A stretch of 64,000 nt of DNA, from contig NC_041016.1 of the NCBI RefSeq assembly GCF_004193775.1, positions 33,800,785 to 33,864,784 of the forward strand. The letters are read 5' to 3'. Source of the DNA: Glycine soja. Its lineage: Eukaryota > Streptophyta > Magnoliopsida > Fabales > Fabaceae. The translations under genes were made by a program, and so were the position numbers. Position 1 is the stretch's first letter, and every line of letters starts with the position of its first letter. Below, one piece after another: positions 22,589 to 34,083 of the stretch. Under the pieces are notes generated by a model. That model had not been told where the DNA came from, did not search any database, and saw only the letters and a program-made list of their open reading frames with translations.

Positions 22589-22616
22589 GGTCAAATCCTT
22601 TTAAAGCGGGAGGGAA

Positions 22617-23590
22617 TGATGTAATCCTACCCCACAAGGGCATTGGATAGAAGACTCCAAGAAGATTGGGTTAAAGATGCAAGAGAAGTCCTTAGGGTTC
22701 TCATGAGCCTTAGGGTAGATTTCGGGTCCATGGGCTAAGTATGAGCCCGCTTATCTTTGTACATATTAGATTAAGGTTTCATTATTTTTGGGTCTTGTAT
22801 TTAGGGCTCCATAATATAGGTAATGTACCCTAGAAATGTAGGATTTTTCAACTCTTGTATTTTAGGGCACCTAGACTAGTTTTTGTATTAGGGGTAGTTT
22901 TGTAATTTCACATGCATTAAGTGAATATTTGATGTGTGTGGTTGGAAATAAATTTAATTAAATTGGGAGAAGCCCAATCCAATTAAATTTTAGAGGGGGA
23001 GGTGAGCATTTGCTTGCTACACCCCATTGCCACATCATATAGTCACACTTTGTGCATGTCCTTCATGTTTTACATGTCTGATGACACCTAAGCACACTTA
23101 GTGGAGAATCTTGGACTTGATCTTGGATTAGTGCGCTGAACCATAGCTAAAACTCACTAATCATAATTAGTGAAATTTTGGCTCCAAAATTTGGCTCCAC
23201 AAATTCAATTTCAAATTCAAGTGAAATTTGAATAGAAATTTAAATTTCCCTCCAATTTTATGTGACACTTAGGCTATAAATAGAGGTCATGTGTGTGCAT
23301 TTTTTGGAACTTTGATCATTTGAAAATTAAACTTTAGATTTCAGAGCTCTTTTAGAGCACAAAATTTTGTGCTCTTCTCTCCATCTCCCTTCATTCATCT
23401 CTTTCTTCCTCCAAGCTTTTATCCATGGCATCCTATGATGGTGAGCTTCTTCTAGACTCATCTTCTCCTTGAAGTGGCGTCTCCTCTCTCTCTTCCATCT
23501 CCATTCCGTTGTCATTCATCTTCCAAAAAGCAAAGGAATCCATTGATGAAGAAGATCCTAGGCCTACAAGCCTGAATGGAGCTTACATCA
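22617..23590 (+). repeat. 3' LTR of the deleted gypsy element
   Basis: 974 bases, TGATGTAATC...TTACATCA, partner of 18166-19125, followed by the CTGCC target duplication. Confidence 0.92.
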
Positions 23591-23817
23591 CTGCCCTCCG
23601 GCGGGGGCGCGAAAAGGTCTCTCGCATGGGCCAAGGGGTGCGTCTTCCATTGAAGGAAAACACGTGGAGTCACCACCAACGTTTATTCAAGGAAAACGTC
23701 AGAAAAACCAAAAATGAAAAAGGTCGAAGGTTTGCATATTTTGAAAATGAAGGTTTGGGAGTTGTTTACACACGGGGAAGGTATTAGCACCCCACGCGCC
23801 CTTCATAAGGGACAACA

Positions 23818-23915
23818 ACCTCTAATCAAGTGTGCAAATCATGATTTCAATATTATTTATTTCCCTACCTCTAATCAAGTGTGCAAATCATGATTTCAAT
23901 ATTATTTATTTCCCT
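23818..23915. repeat. 49-bp exact tandem duplication
   Basis: ACCTCTAATCAAGTGTGCAA and the following bases repeat at 23818 and 23867. It lies inside the antisense Tat-type LTR. Confidence 0.85.
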
Positions 23916-24136
23916 TTTATCTTTATTTTCCCTTTTTATATATTTTTAATTTTTTGTCCTTTTTATGTCTTTTTTTTTACTTTTTAGGGTCGACAAGGGT
24001 GTTTCCCTCGCTCCTATGTATTCCTCAATTGTGATGAGAAAATCATACCTACGTAGTTCTTTAAGAACTAAACGTTGGTTAAGTTGTTTTTATCTTTTTT
24101 GAAAGATTAATTTAAATTGCGAACAAAAGTCATTTT

Positions 24137-24395
24137 AAGGCGCTGGACCTCGAAACGATCTTTCGATTTTTGAAAAGAGGAGAAAGAGTCGTTAAGGCAT
24201 TGGACCTTGAGACGATCTTCTCGAGTTTGAAAGGCGAAGAATCGTTAAGGCGTTGGACCTTGAAACAACTTCTTGATTTTTGAAAAGGGAGAATTGTTTA
24301 AGGCATTGGACCTTGAAATGACCTCTTGATTTTTTTGAAAGGGGAGAATCGTTTAAGGCGTTGGACCTTGAAACGATCTCTTGATTTTTTGATGA
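24137..24395. repeat. Five tandem copies of an AAGGCGTTGGACCTTGAAACGA unit
   Basis: Units of 52-58 bases start near 24137, 24195, 24247, 24300 and 24355. The related LTR at 52701-54371 has a single counterpart (GGTCCAACGCCTTGAAATGA near 53961, reverse strand), so the array expanded in this family member only. A looser four-copy array (AGTGAGATTACAACACAAACAA) follows at about 24440-24700. Confidence 0.8.
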
Positions 24396-25265
24396 AATGA
24401 AGAAGTTTATGAGTTAGTTTTATTTGGTTTTGGCTCATTAATCTTCAACCCCTTTAGTAAGATAACTTGTGGCGTTAATGACTGGTTAAAACTTATTTTA
24501 CATTGATGAAAAGAGTTTACAACAGAAACGATCAGTCGAAACTTGTTTAAATAGTGGTTAAGTGAGATTACAACACAAACAATTGGTTGAAATTCATTTA
24601 AACGGTGATTAAGTGAGATTACAATACAAACGATTGGTTGAATTTTATTTTATGGTGATTAAACAAGATTACTGCATGAACGATCGGTAGAAACTCGCTT
24701 TAAGCAAAGAAAAAGATCACCGATGATCGAAGAAGGAGATGAAGATGCACAAACAATGAAGGGGACCCCTAAGGGTCCATAAATCAAATTCAAATCCTTA
24801 AAGCAAGTAGTAACCGGATGAAGAACGATGAACGAATGAAAAACGAACGACGAATGCTGTAAGAATCGATTACGGATGCGATTCGGAAACGTTTCAGCCT
24901 TGTTTTTTCTTCTTTCTTCTTCCTTTCACTAATTTTAAGTGAAATATATATGCTTTCCAAGGGAGCTAAAGCCTTTCTCCTCAGCCTCCCACACCTATTT
25001 ATAGCAAAATAGGGGGAGGAGCTTGCCGCCAACTTGCCCAGGCGAGCTGGTTGCTTCTCCCCCAAGTCATCTAGTGGGCCCAGGGGCTGAGGAATTTCCA
25101 AAAATGGACCATTTTGCCCCTAGCTTGAGTTTCTTGCCCATTTTCTTTCGAAACATCGCAAAACCCTTTGAAATGCACGGTAATTGGTGTTAAGCAACTC
25201 AATTCAGATGGAAAGGATCCAAATGTTTGCAAATGATCATCCCCAGATAAAATTAGGGTATGACA

Positions 25266-26840
25266 ATGTCTCAATGGGAAAGAGAGATGAAGAAAAATCT
25301 GATAGACCATGGTGCAATCATTGCAAGCACCCATGGCATACACACGAAACTTGTTGGAAGATTCATGGGAAGCCTCCAAATTGGAGAAAGAAAGGAGGAA
25401 GTGACGGTCGTGCACTTCAAGCTAGTACGTCTGACCAAGAGAAGCAATCTCCCTCATGTCCACTTCCTTTCACTAAGGAACAATTAGACCAATTGTACAA
25501 ACTTCTGGAGTCTTAAACTCTTCTTGCTTTGTAGCTCAAAAGGGTAACTTTTTAACATATGCTTTCCTTAGTGTCAATTCCAATTTTACTTGGATTGTTG
25601 ATTTCGATGCTTCCGATCATATGATGGGAGAGTCTAGTTTCTTTGCTTCATATAGTCCTTGTGCAGGTAACCAAAAAATTAAGATTGCAGATGGCTTTTT
25701 TTAGCCATTGCAGGAAAAGGTTGTGTTGTCATATCCCCAACACTTATTCTTCAAAATGTCTTGCATGTTCCTAACTTATCTTGCAACCTATTGTTTATGA
25801 GTAAATTAGTTCAAGATAAAAATTGCCAAGCTAATTTCTTTCATTCTCATTATGTGTTTAGAGATTTGAACTCGTGGAGGACGATTGGCAGTGCTAAGGA
25901 GAGTGGAGGACTCTACCTCTTTAAGGATGTATGTGGATCAAGACAATAATCACAATCAATGAATTCCTGTTTTGAATCTATTTTTGCTTCAAATAATAAG
26001 GATATCATGTTATGGCATTTTCGGCTAGGCCACCCAAGTTTTAGATATTTAAAACACCTATTTCCCAAGTTGTTTGTTAATAAAGACCCTTCAATGCTTC
26101 ATTGTGAAATATGTGAATTTGCAAAGCATCATCGTACTTCTTTTCCTGTGCAATCGTCTTATAATCCATCAAAACCATTTTCTATTATTCACAATTATGT
26201 TTGGGGTCCAAATAAAATAAGAACACTTTCCAACAAAAAATGGTTCATCACTTTTATAGATGACCACACTAGACTTTGTTGGGTGTACTTATTAAAAGAA
26301 AAATCTGAAGCTGAAAAAGTTGTCAAAATTTTCTTTAAAATGGTGCAAAATCAATTTCAAACTAATATACAAGTCTTTAGAAGTGATAATGGGAGGGGAT
26401 ATTTTAACACGATTCTAGGAAATTTTTTTCTTGAAAATGGGATTGCCCATCATAGTTCTTGTGTTAATACACCCCAACAAAATGGGATTACAGAGAGAAA
26501 AAATAAACACCTTTTAGAGGTGGCCAAGGCTTTACTCTTTTCTACTAAAGTTCCCAAATATATATGGGGTGAGGCTGTTTTGACTGTTGCATGCTTAATT
26601 AACCGCATGCCATTCAAAGTTTTACAATTACAAACTCCTTTGCATGTTTTTAAAGAGTATTTCCCTATGGCACGCATTTCAGCTGATTTACCATTAAAAA
26701 TATTTGACTCTACTGCTTTTGTTCATGAACATAAGCAGAACGGAAAACTTGACCCACGTGCTATAAAGTGTGTTTTCATTGGTTACTCTCCAACCCAAAA
26801 AGGATATAAATGTTTTGATCCAAAATCATTTTTTTTGTAA
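25266..26840 (+). pseudogene. copia gag end, protease remains and integrase
   Basis: The gag CCHC-like knuckle is at about 25305 (WCNHCKHPWHTHETCWKIHG). A decayed protease region follows near 25590-25760 (WIVDFDASDHMMG, where D-S-G-A is expected; then LQNVLHVPNLSCNLL). A GAG-pre-integrase motif (MLWHFRLGHPSFRYLKHLFP, CEICEFAKHHRTSF) opens a 294-codon frame at 25959-26840 that holds the integrase core: FITFIDDHTRLCWVYLL, then FRSDNGRGYFN and QQNGITERKNKHLLE, so all three catalytic acids are retained. The frame stops at 26838-26840, and reverse transcriptase and RNase H are absent. Confidence 0.85.
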
Positions 26841-26985
26841 GTATGGATGTTACTTTCTTTGATAACCAACTTTTTTATAATGACATTCGTCTTTAGAGGG
26901 GAGATCAAAGGAAGATTATTTTGAAAATATAATTCTTTCAAATGATGTCCTTATTTCACAAGATTCTGAAACTTCACCTAAACTT

Positions 26986-29091
26986 TATTTCCTACACTGT
27001 GAAAGACTAGATAGTGTAAGTTCACACTGTAAATTTACTTTGTGAATGTATGAATTTAATTTATTGATTGTATAATTCTAAGTCTTGATTTCGTGCTACA
27101 TAGATATAATCAATAGGTGTATGTGTTTTGTTTAGCATAGCTTGGCAAAGATATGAAAACTATACACTATATTAAAGAATTACAGTGTATAGGTGTATGT
27201 GTTTTCTTTAAAATTGCATCTCGAAAGAATTACACTATACACTGAGTGACAATGTAATTTAGCTTTGTGAGAGTGGACTTTGTGCAAGGTCCACTTTGAT
27301 TACATAGAATCCAAGGAAGGTTAACACGTCTATCTAGGGGATTGGGATAGGATTTACCATTTTTGGTTTAAACCTACTTTGGCCATTTTTGGTTAAAATT
27401 TCAGAAGCAACACTAACCCTAAATGACATGGCTTGGCACGTTCACCATGGCTGGTCATGGGTCATTTATGTTTTCAATTAAGCTTGTCAATGTAAAGCCT
27501 TAAGCCTTATCTTCTTGTTTCTTTAAAAATCAATTTGGAACCCTTCCTTCACCATTTTTGCATGAGTTCACCAAGAGGGAGAGGAGTCAATTTCTTTCTT
27601 CTTCTAAGCTTCATACAAGGTGTTCTTGAGGTTTCTTCCATCAAAGCTTTGGTAAGGGGCTCTTAATCTTCTTTCTCTTCTTGTTTTCCTTACCAAATTT
27701 GTGCAAGCTTCTCATTCTTGGTTCCAAAATTTCATTTTTCATTCTTCGAAGCTTGAGATATCAAGGATCTGAGCTCCTTGTTCATCTAAGCCATTTTCGT
27801 CCAGCTTCATCAAGGTAAGGGGATCTTGTTGTCTTTGGAAGCTAAGCTTCATTGAATGTCATTTTGATGTTCAAAATTCATAGCTACTGCTTTGGCTGGA
27901 CTTGTATGATGTGTTGTTTTTCTTGAAATTTTAAGGTTAAAAATGTGTTCTTTGGATGTCAAAACTTAGTCTTAAATTTCACCTAAATTAGAGTTTTATA
28001 GTATATGGACAAGACAAGTTTAAGGAATTTTATTTTAGGACTAAAATGTCACGAAATTAAACTGGTTATTATGGCTGTATGGACTGTTTTTCTTAAAAAT
28101 TTGACTTCAAAAATGAGTTAGCTAGATGTGAAAATATAGGATAACAAGTAAAATTTATGAAACACTGATTCCTGGAACACCTAAAAAATTGAAAATAAGT
28201 ATAGGAACAAAACTTTGCAAAACTAGACAATAGTTTAATTTCAGACAGTAGACAATCTATCTTAGTAATTTTAAGCTCAAACTATTTCAAAGATGTCTCA
28301 GAAGATTGTTGCATTATAAGAGAGGTCTCGGGCTGAAATAAAGAGGTAAAATATGTTTTTGATCATTTTACTTTTGGTCAAATTTGGTTATATTTCTTGT
28401 AGTTTCACATTAGCAAATTTAATCTCTATACTTTAAAAATAGGTGGATTTAATCCTTATTTGGTGCTTCAGTCGTCGACTATTTTATCCAATAAAATATT
28501 TGTTGTAAATAATTGATTTATGCTTTGCACTGTATTTACAGTTTTGCCTATGCTTAAATTTTTGATAGTATTTATTTTTCCTATACTTGTCGTAAAATGT
28601 TTATATTAGTATTGCATGTAATTAATTAATAATAGTTATAATTACAATATAGTATGATGCTTTGTTTATTTATTTTAGGTTTAATTACCCATTTAATCCT
28701 TATAGTTTCCAAACTTATCTATTTTAGTCCCTATAATTAATAAGTAGTTTTTTTAGCCTCTATATACTTTTTAATTCCCAATAAATTCTTACCGTTAAAA
28801 TTGTTTAATATTATTAAATTATTATTTTCGGGAACTTGGCTCTTCTCTGTATTGGCATTTGATATCACTCACTAATGATAAAATATCATTTGTTGGATCA
28901 TTAATTATCTTAAAGAATAACATGTTGAAATGTGAAAGTGTGAACTTCAATTTGTAGTAGCAGCCATCAATCAATCCATATGATACAAAACGAGGCCAAA
29001 AGAAAACTCTGCAAACACAAGATCAAAGAATCTCTTATTCCGTTGAAGCAATTGGGCAGCAATACCACAATGCCAAGCTCATCATCATCAT
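26986..29091. other. Intergenic, no gene seen
   Basis: AT-rich. It contains a direct repeat (TAGGTGTATGTGTTTT at about 27113 and 27188), CT-rich stretches with GGTAAGGGG donor-like sites at 27650 and 27815 that could be an LTR or untranslated leader, and a TTTAGTCCCTATAATTAAT-type stretch near 28720 of the kind found in small plant repeats. No open frame of note. Confidence 0.5.
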
Positions 29092-30474
29092 CTATCTACG
29101 GTCAGAGATTTGGCTAACAGATCTAGACCATTCAAGCTCGTCAGATGGATCCCAATCCAACGTGGAGTATTGAATATTGGACAAAATCATGAAAACTTCA
29201 GAAATCTGTGGCCTTGCAACACAGCGTTTGGCATGTTCTGCCATGGAATAAGCCAGTTCCAAAGGATACTCATATCTCAAATCTGGATCCATGAAACCCC
29301 CAAGTTTCTCTTTAACATTCCCTGAAAGAAGCTCCAAAAGCACACCCCCAAACGCAAAAACATCCATCTTTGGAGTAATCAAACAATTCTCAATGTATTC
29401 AGGTGGCATGTACCCTTGAGTCCCCACCACATGCTTTGTCAATTGAATCCCCCCATCACCCCCTTGATCCTCCACAGCTCTTGCCAACCCAAAGTTTGAA
29501 AATTTAGCCCTAAAATTCCTATCCAAAAGCACGCTCCCACTCTTCAAATTCTTGTGCACATGAGGAGGACTTGTATAGTTATGAAGGTAGTTAAGCGCGT
29601 CAGCAACATCATGAGCAATATGAACTCTTTGCACCCAACTCAAAGGCACGGAATTCTCATACTTCTTGTTAACACTGTGAAGCCAATCTTCAAGAGAATC
29701 ATTCTCCGCGAACCTGTACACAAGATAGGTGTCACCTTTGTAGACAAAAAAACCGGACAACCTTATACTGTTGAAGAGGTTAATCCTCTTAAGAAGGTTA
29801 ATCTAACCCGACAAGTCACCTTTGAGAACTTCAACCGCAGCATAATCACCCTTGAAAGAAGCCCTATAAACAGAACCCTTGATCTTGTTCTCTTCACCGA
29901 AGAACCCCGTTGCCTTTTGCAACTCCTCAAACTCGAACACACTCAACGACTTAATCGCGTAACGAACCCCTTCAGAAGAAACAGACCAAGAGTGCATCAT
30001 CGGAATAGTCGCCTTCATGGTGGCAGAACCCGAGAAAGCCTTTGGCGGCGGCAGCGACGGGTGTTCCACCTGTCGCAGTTGATAGAAACGGAGAAGAAAC
30101 AGAGCAGCACTTAAAATAAGCAACACAACAACTCCAACCACGATTCCAACAATAACCCATTTCTTGGAAGAGTCGGAATCTCTGTCCTCCGCCGGAGCAG
30201 GACGCGGTGGTGGCAACGGGGAATCCTCCGGGGGGGTCGTTGCTCTTTGTATTCCAACCGGTGGCTCTGTTTTCAAAGGAACCGAAATCGGTGTGAAATA
30301 GAAAATAATGGAGGTAGCAGAAAGCTCGTTGGCTTCAAGAATGTTCTGTTCGTCAATGCCGAAGATATCAACAATGGAAGAAACAGATTCTCCCTGAGAG
30401 ACCAAGTACGTGAGCAAGTACTTGAACCCTGCTCGCATTGTTTCTGGGTGGCTGCGGTATGAGAAGAGCAACAA
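29092..30474 (-). pseudogene. LysM receptor-like kinase pseudogene (LYK4/LYK5 type), 5'-truncated
   Basis: Two consecutive frames belong to one protein. The upstream half (30474-29803) has one LysM-like unit (YLLTYLVSQGESVSSIVDIF, DEQNILEANELS), a Pro-rich linker, a membrane segment (WVIVGIVVGVVVLLILSAAL) and the start of a kinase domain. The downstream half (29760-29092) has the rest of the kinase. Family members have three LysM units after a signal peptide; the first two and the signal are absent, so the 5' part is lost. A TAG separates the halves at 29800-29802, and about 30 residues are missing after LLELLSGN. Kinase motifs are degenerate: AAVEVLKGD for the VAIK Lys, HVHKNLK for HRD and FSNFGLA for DFG. 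The last two changes are normal for LYK4/LYK5, which are pseudokinases in chitin perception. Confidence 0.87.
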
Positions 30475-30997
30475 AATCTAAAGTCCTGGAAAATATATGA
30501 AAGAGCCAAGGTACTAGTAACAATAATTTAATTTAACTGTGTTAAATCATTTTAACTATACACACTCGTTAGAAATTAAAAAGGTAAACTACAATAATTA
30601 AACCTTTATTTTAAATGTTGTTTCTATTTTTATAAATTATTTTTGCTTTTATTTCTAATTTTCAATTACATTGTAAATTTATATGATGTTACAAACAAAT
30701 GATTAAGTGAAAACTCTACAGAATTAAATTAACAGTTTATTAATCTAACAAAGCTGGAATTTTAGTATATGTTTAGTTCCATTTGTTTTAGAGAAATAAT
30801 TACTTGTTTTTTATGAGAATAAATACTTGTTTTTACAAACATTTGAGAGTTTAAAAAAGCAATTCCTTCGATCTTATGGGAAAAAAAAATCATTTTATGT
30901 TGGTCTTAGAGTGATATATGTAAATCTCAATTACTTTTATATTATTTAATAAAATTATCTTCAAAATATATTTCATTTAAAATGAAATGATTTAATT

Positions 30998-31405
30998 AAG
31001 TTTTTTAGGTGTTTTCAGATTACTATTTAACATTAATAATTTTTTTAAATCAAGTACTTGAAAAAATATATTTTATTTTACTATTTGGCGTTAGTCACAT
31101 TTTGTTACGTGTTGACATGATAGACAGAGTGTCACGTCATCACATCATGTCAATGTCACATCATTACCTTCAATGATGTGACACTAATGTGTCATTGATT
31201 GGACGTGATGATGTGTCACTTTATATGTCATACTATTACTTAACAAAAACTTACTAATGACAAATAATAAAAGAAATTAATTTTTTTTTCAGATAGGTAT
31301 TTAACAAAAAAATGAATTTTTAGGTAATAATATGAAAATAATCTATTCTTCAGGTATGAAAAAATTATTTAATATATAACATGAAAAACTTATTTAAGTC
31401 ATATA
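30998..31405. repeat. Palindromic MITE-like element, copy 1
   Basis: The outer arms TTAATTAAGTTTTTTAGG... and ...ATGAAAAACTTATTTAAGTCA are inverted relatives. The centre carries ACATGATAGACAGAGTGTCACGTCATC with inverted counterparts. It is a diverged relative of the copy at 32040-32620. Confidence 0.6.
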
Positions 31406-32039
31406 TAATTGGTGTTTTGCGATCTATGATCAATGTATACATATAATATATTATGTCTTTTCTCACTCTTTCGTGTCCTCTGGATCCAAAATATATATCT
31501 TATCATTTGATCTTGTTGGGTTCTTTTTTAGCTTTGTCCAGACATTAAATGTATACATCTTAACTCTTTAATTTCACCTTTAATATTTTCTTATTAATCT
31601 AGTTGAGTTGATTAAACATGATAAATTGATAGGTGAGTTATTGTAAATTTCAAATAGTATTTTTTTATTCCTAACAATAAAAAATATCTTATTAATTTAA
31701 TGTATTTTTTTATTTTGAATGAGAAATTATCTTTAAAAAATAGGATAAAGTTTCTTAAGTCTATATAAAAATAAATTACATATATGTTCATCAAGTTATT
31801 TTAATTATTTTTTAGTTTTTTTGACAAGTTTACAAATATTTGATCAAATAAAAGTGTTTGAGAAACGATTTTTTCTTATTAACTTATAAGATTTGCTTTT
31901 AAACATAACTTAAATTTATAATTATCATTTTTATTTTTATTTTCAATAAAATAATAAAATTTATCATTTTATCTGAAATTAAATTATTTATTTTTTATAA
32001 AGCTCCTCCTTATCATTTGTTAACTAATTTTTTTTTTCA

Positions 32040-32620
32040 GATTGGCTTAAATAAATTTTTCATACCTAAAAAAATACGTCATTTTCATATTACTATCTAA
32101 AAATTCATTTATTTTTACAAATGCCTACTAATTTTTTTTTGTTTCATTTTACTATTTGTCGTTAATTCTTCCGTTAAGTGATGATGTGATAGACAGAGTA
32201 TCACATCATCATGCCTTGCCATTGTCATGCCATTGAAGGTACTAACGTGGGGATGATGATGTGGCACTCCGTCTATCACATAATCACTCAATGGAAGACG
32301 ACTAACCACAAATAGTAAATTTTTTTTTGTTTCATTTTACTATTTGTCGTTAATTCTTCCGTTAAGTGATGATGTAATAGACAGAGTATCACATCATCAT
32401 GCTTTGCCATTGTCATGCCATTGAAGGTACTGACGTGGGGATGATGATGTGGCACTCCGTCTATCACATAATCACTCAATGGAAGACGACTAACCACAAA
32501 TAGTAAAATGAAATTGAAATTTTTTTTAAGTACTTGATTGAAAAAAATGAATGTTAGGTATTAATATGAAAACGACTTATATTCTAGATATGAAAAACTT
32601 AATTAAGTCAAAGAAAATTT
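32040..32620. repeat. Palindromic MITE-like element, copy 2, with duplicated core
   Basis: The outer arms GGCTTAAATAAATTTTTCAT and ATGAAAAACTTAATTAAGTC are inverted repeats, continued inward by CGTCATTTTCATATTACTA / TATTAATATGAAAACGAC. The core is a 188-bp tandem duplication (units start at 32141 and 32329). Each unit is itself an imperfect hairpin: ACTATTTGTCGTTAATTCTT pairs with the inverted AATGGAAGACGACTAACCAC stretch. The twin minus-strand frames here are repeat artefacts. Confidence 0.75.
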
Positions 32621-33404
32621 AAACTTGATATATCACGTTACAATAAAGGATAATTTTGAAAAAAATATTTTTAATTGGTATTGACACAAAGTTATCTAAT
32701 TTTCATGAAATTAATTTTTGTTTGGAATAATTATTTTAAAAATAATTAATGGAGTAATAATAAGGTAGTAATAAAATAATGGAGTAATAGTAAGGTAGAT
32801 TAATAAAATAATGGAGTAAAGTAAAATAAAAGGGTAGTGCTAAAATAAATAAATAAAGCTATTCCTAAGCTATCCTATTGAGTAATAATAAGTTAGTAAT
32901 ATAATAGTCTTTTTTAATAAAATGATAGAAAAAAATATTATTTTATAGTGATGATAATAAAAGATTGGTTTGTCTATTTTTTATTAAAATGTTTTATTAG
33001 TTTTTTTAATTTAATAATTTTATTTTTGTGCCACACAATTTATAAATAATATTATTATTTCTTATAAATTTAAAAATATTTTAACAATATGTTTTGTTTC
33101 ATATATTTATAATGATAATATTATTTCTTATTTTCACATATTGTAGTGTTATTTAACAATCATTTCTTGCTCTTGTTTTCTTTCACATTTTGACTTTGTT
33201 TTGCTATTATCTTCTTTTTTTCATGTTGTAATATTATATGTGGTTTACTATTTTTTTTTTTTTATAATTTTTTACTTTTATATTACCTTTGTGAATTATA
33301 ATAGCATTTTACACTTATTTTAATTTTAAATATTCTTTTTATTATTTTATTACTGTTTGTTATTATTGTAATGGTATATTCTTATTAGGCTTATGTTTGA
33401 GGTC

Positions 33405-33655
33405 CCTGATAAATGTTTGATTTTTGTTTTGAGGTCCGTAATAAGTTTTTTTGTTGCATGGGTATCCGAATGTATTAACACTTTTGTTTTGAGTCATTAT
33501 CGTTAGTTAATTAATGATAATGTTTTCAATATATATAAGCCGTTGAGATGGTGTCATATTATCACTTAAGTGGCGGTTGAGATTCAAAACAAAAGTTTTA
33601 ACATATTAGGAATCTAATAAAACAAAAAATCATCAAGAAACAAAAATTGATCATG
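33405..33655. repeat. Imperfect palindrome, probable MITE
   Basis: TTGATTTTTGTTTTGAGGTC on the left is mirrored by the reverse complement of the right end (CAAGAAACAAAAATTGATCA), and the inner AACACTTTTGTTTTGAGTC by GATTCAAAACAAAAGTTTTA. It lacks coding capacity; ends are not defined exactly. Confidence 0.55.
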
Positions 33656-33691
33656 TGTGTGTGTGTGGGTGGGGGGGGGGGGGGGATGGGG
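33654..33691 (+). repeat. GT repeat followed by a long G-run
   Basis: A (GT)n tract runs into GGGTGGG and then about fifteen consecutive G. Such a run can form G-quadruplexes and is also a frequent site of sequencing length error. Confidence 0.85.
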
Positions 33692-34083
33692 AGTTATTGT
33701 GAAATGAGTTGGTAATAGTGACGTTAAGAATTTTAAGAATTTGTTAATAGTTATTGATAATTAAGACATAGGAAACCTAATAAAAAAATTGGTTAGAATA
33801 TATTTTCCGTTCTAATAAATATGAAAATATTTAAAATTCGTTCATACAAAATTTTTAGTATGTTTTTTGTGTTCGCAAAATTAAAAAATGTCATTTTTTG
33901 ACCCAAACATAGATTTGATAAATTCAAACCTATGATGACGACTTTTATGACACCCTTTACCGCTTTTCTTTACAACTCAATATGAAACTTCTCAGCACAA
34001 CTCAATATGAAACTTCTCAGCACAGAGAAATATTTACATTTACCAATTAACCAAGTTAAAACTTATCAGTAATGTAGATGAAT

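Larger units (their letters stand above)
18166..23590 (+). mobile_element. Internally deleted Ty3/gypsy element, complete at both ends
   Basis: LTRs of 960 and 974 bases (TGATG...CATCA) enclose 3.5 kb. CTGCC is duplicated at 18161-18165 and 23591-23595. A primer-site-like TGCGGTATCAAGAGC follows the 5' LTR at 19126, and a purine tract AAAGCGGGAGGGAA precedes the 3' LTR at 22617. The interior retains gag and scraps of reverse transcriptase but no RNase H or integrase, so the copy could move only if helped in trans. It sits 14 bases inside the Tat-type solo LTR. Confidence 0.92.
18152..25265 (-). mobile_element. Antisense solo LTR of a Tat/Ogre-type element, split by a gypsy element
   Basis: The LTR consists of 18152-18165 (TGTTGCAACCTGCC) plus 23596-25265 (ending ATTAGGGTATGACA), together 1684 bases. 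Its reverse complement follows the LTR at 52701-54371 (1671 bases) from end to end. Shared landmarks are TGTCATACCCTAAT at the start, a GCTATAAATAGG TATA region, the CCAGGCGAGC motif, ACGTAGG and the CACCAACGTTTATT/AACGTCAG end region. There is no second LTR or internal region. The flanking pentamers (ACATC and ATGTC) do not match, unlike every other element here, which fits loss of flanking copia sequence. Confidence 0.87.
17800..26985 (+). mobile_element. Ty1/copia element, truncated and invaded by other elements
   Basis: The left part has an LTR end (TTCTACA at 18016; LTR start not identified, 17800 is approximate), a tRNA-iMet-type primer site TGGTATCAACAGC at 18017 and a gag start MAACPDGSTNDLATTGFSN at 18070. 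The element is interrupted at 18152 and resumes at 25266 with gag zinc knuckle, protease-like remains and integrase. Coding similarity fades after about 26985; reverse transcriptase, RNase H and the 3' LTR are absent. About 250 residues of gag expected between the two sides are missing, so the invasion was accompanied by deletion. Confidence 0.75.
30480..34080. other. AT-rich intergenic DNA with palindromic small repeats
   Basis: No coding signal. It holds the MITE-like palindromes listed separately. Around 32700-33400 the DNA is very AT-rich, with repeats of GGAGTAATAATAAGGTAG. A 25-base tandem pair (CACAACTCAATATGAAACTT plus five bases) lies at about 33975-34024. Confidence 0.55.

Noticed and set aside
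23509..23787. 92-codon ORF spanning the gypsy LTR end and the Tat LTR
   Set aside because: Crosses a proven element junction (CTGCC duplication at 23591), so it is a chimera of two non-coding LTRs.
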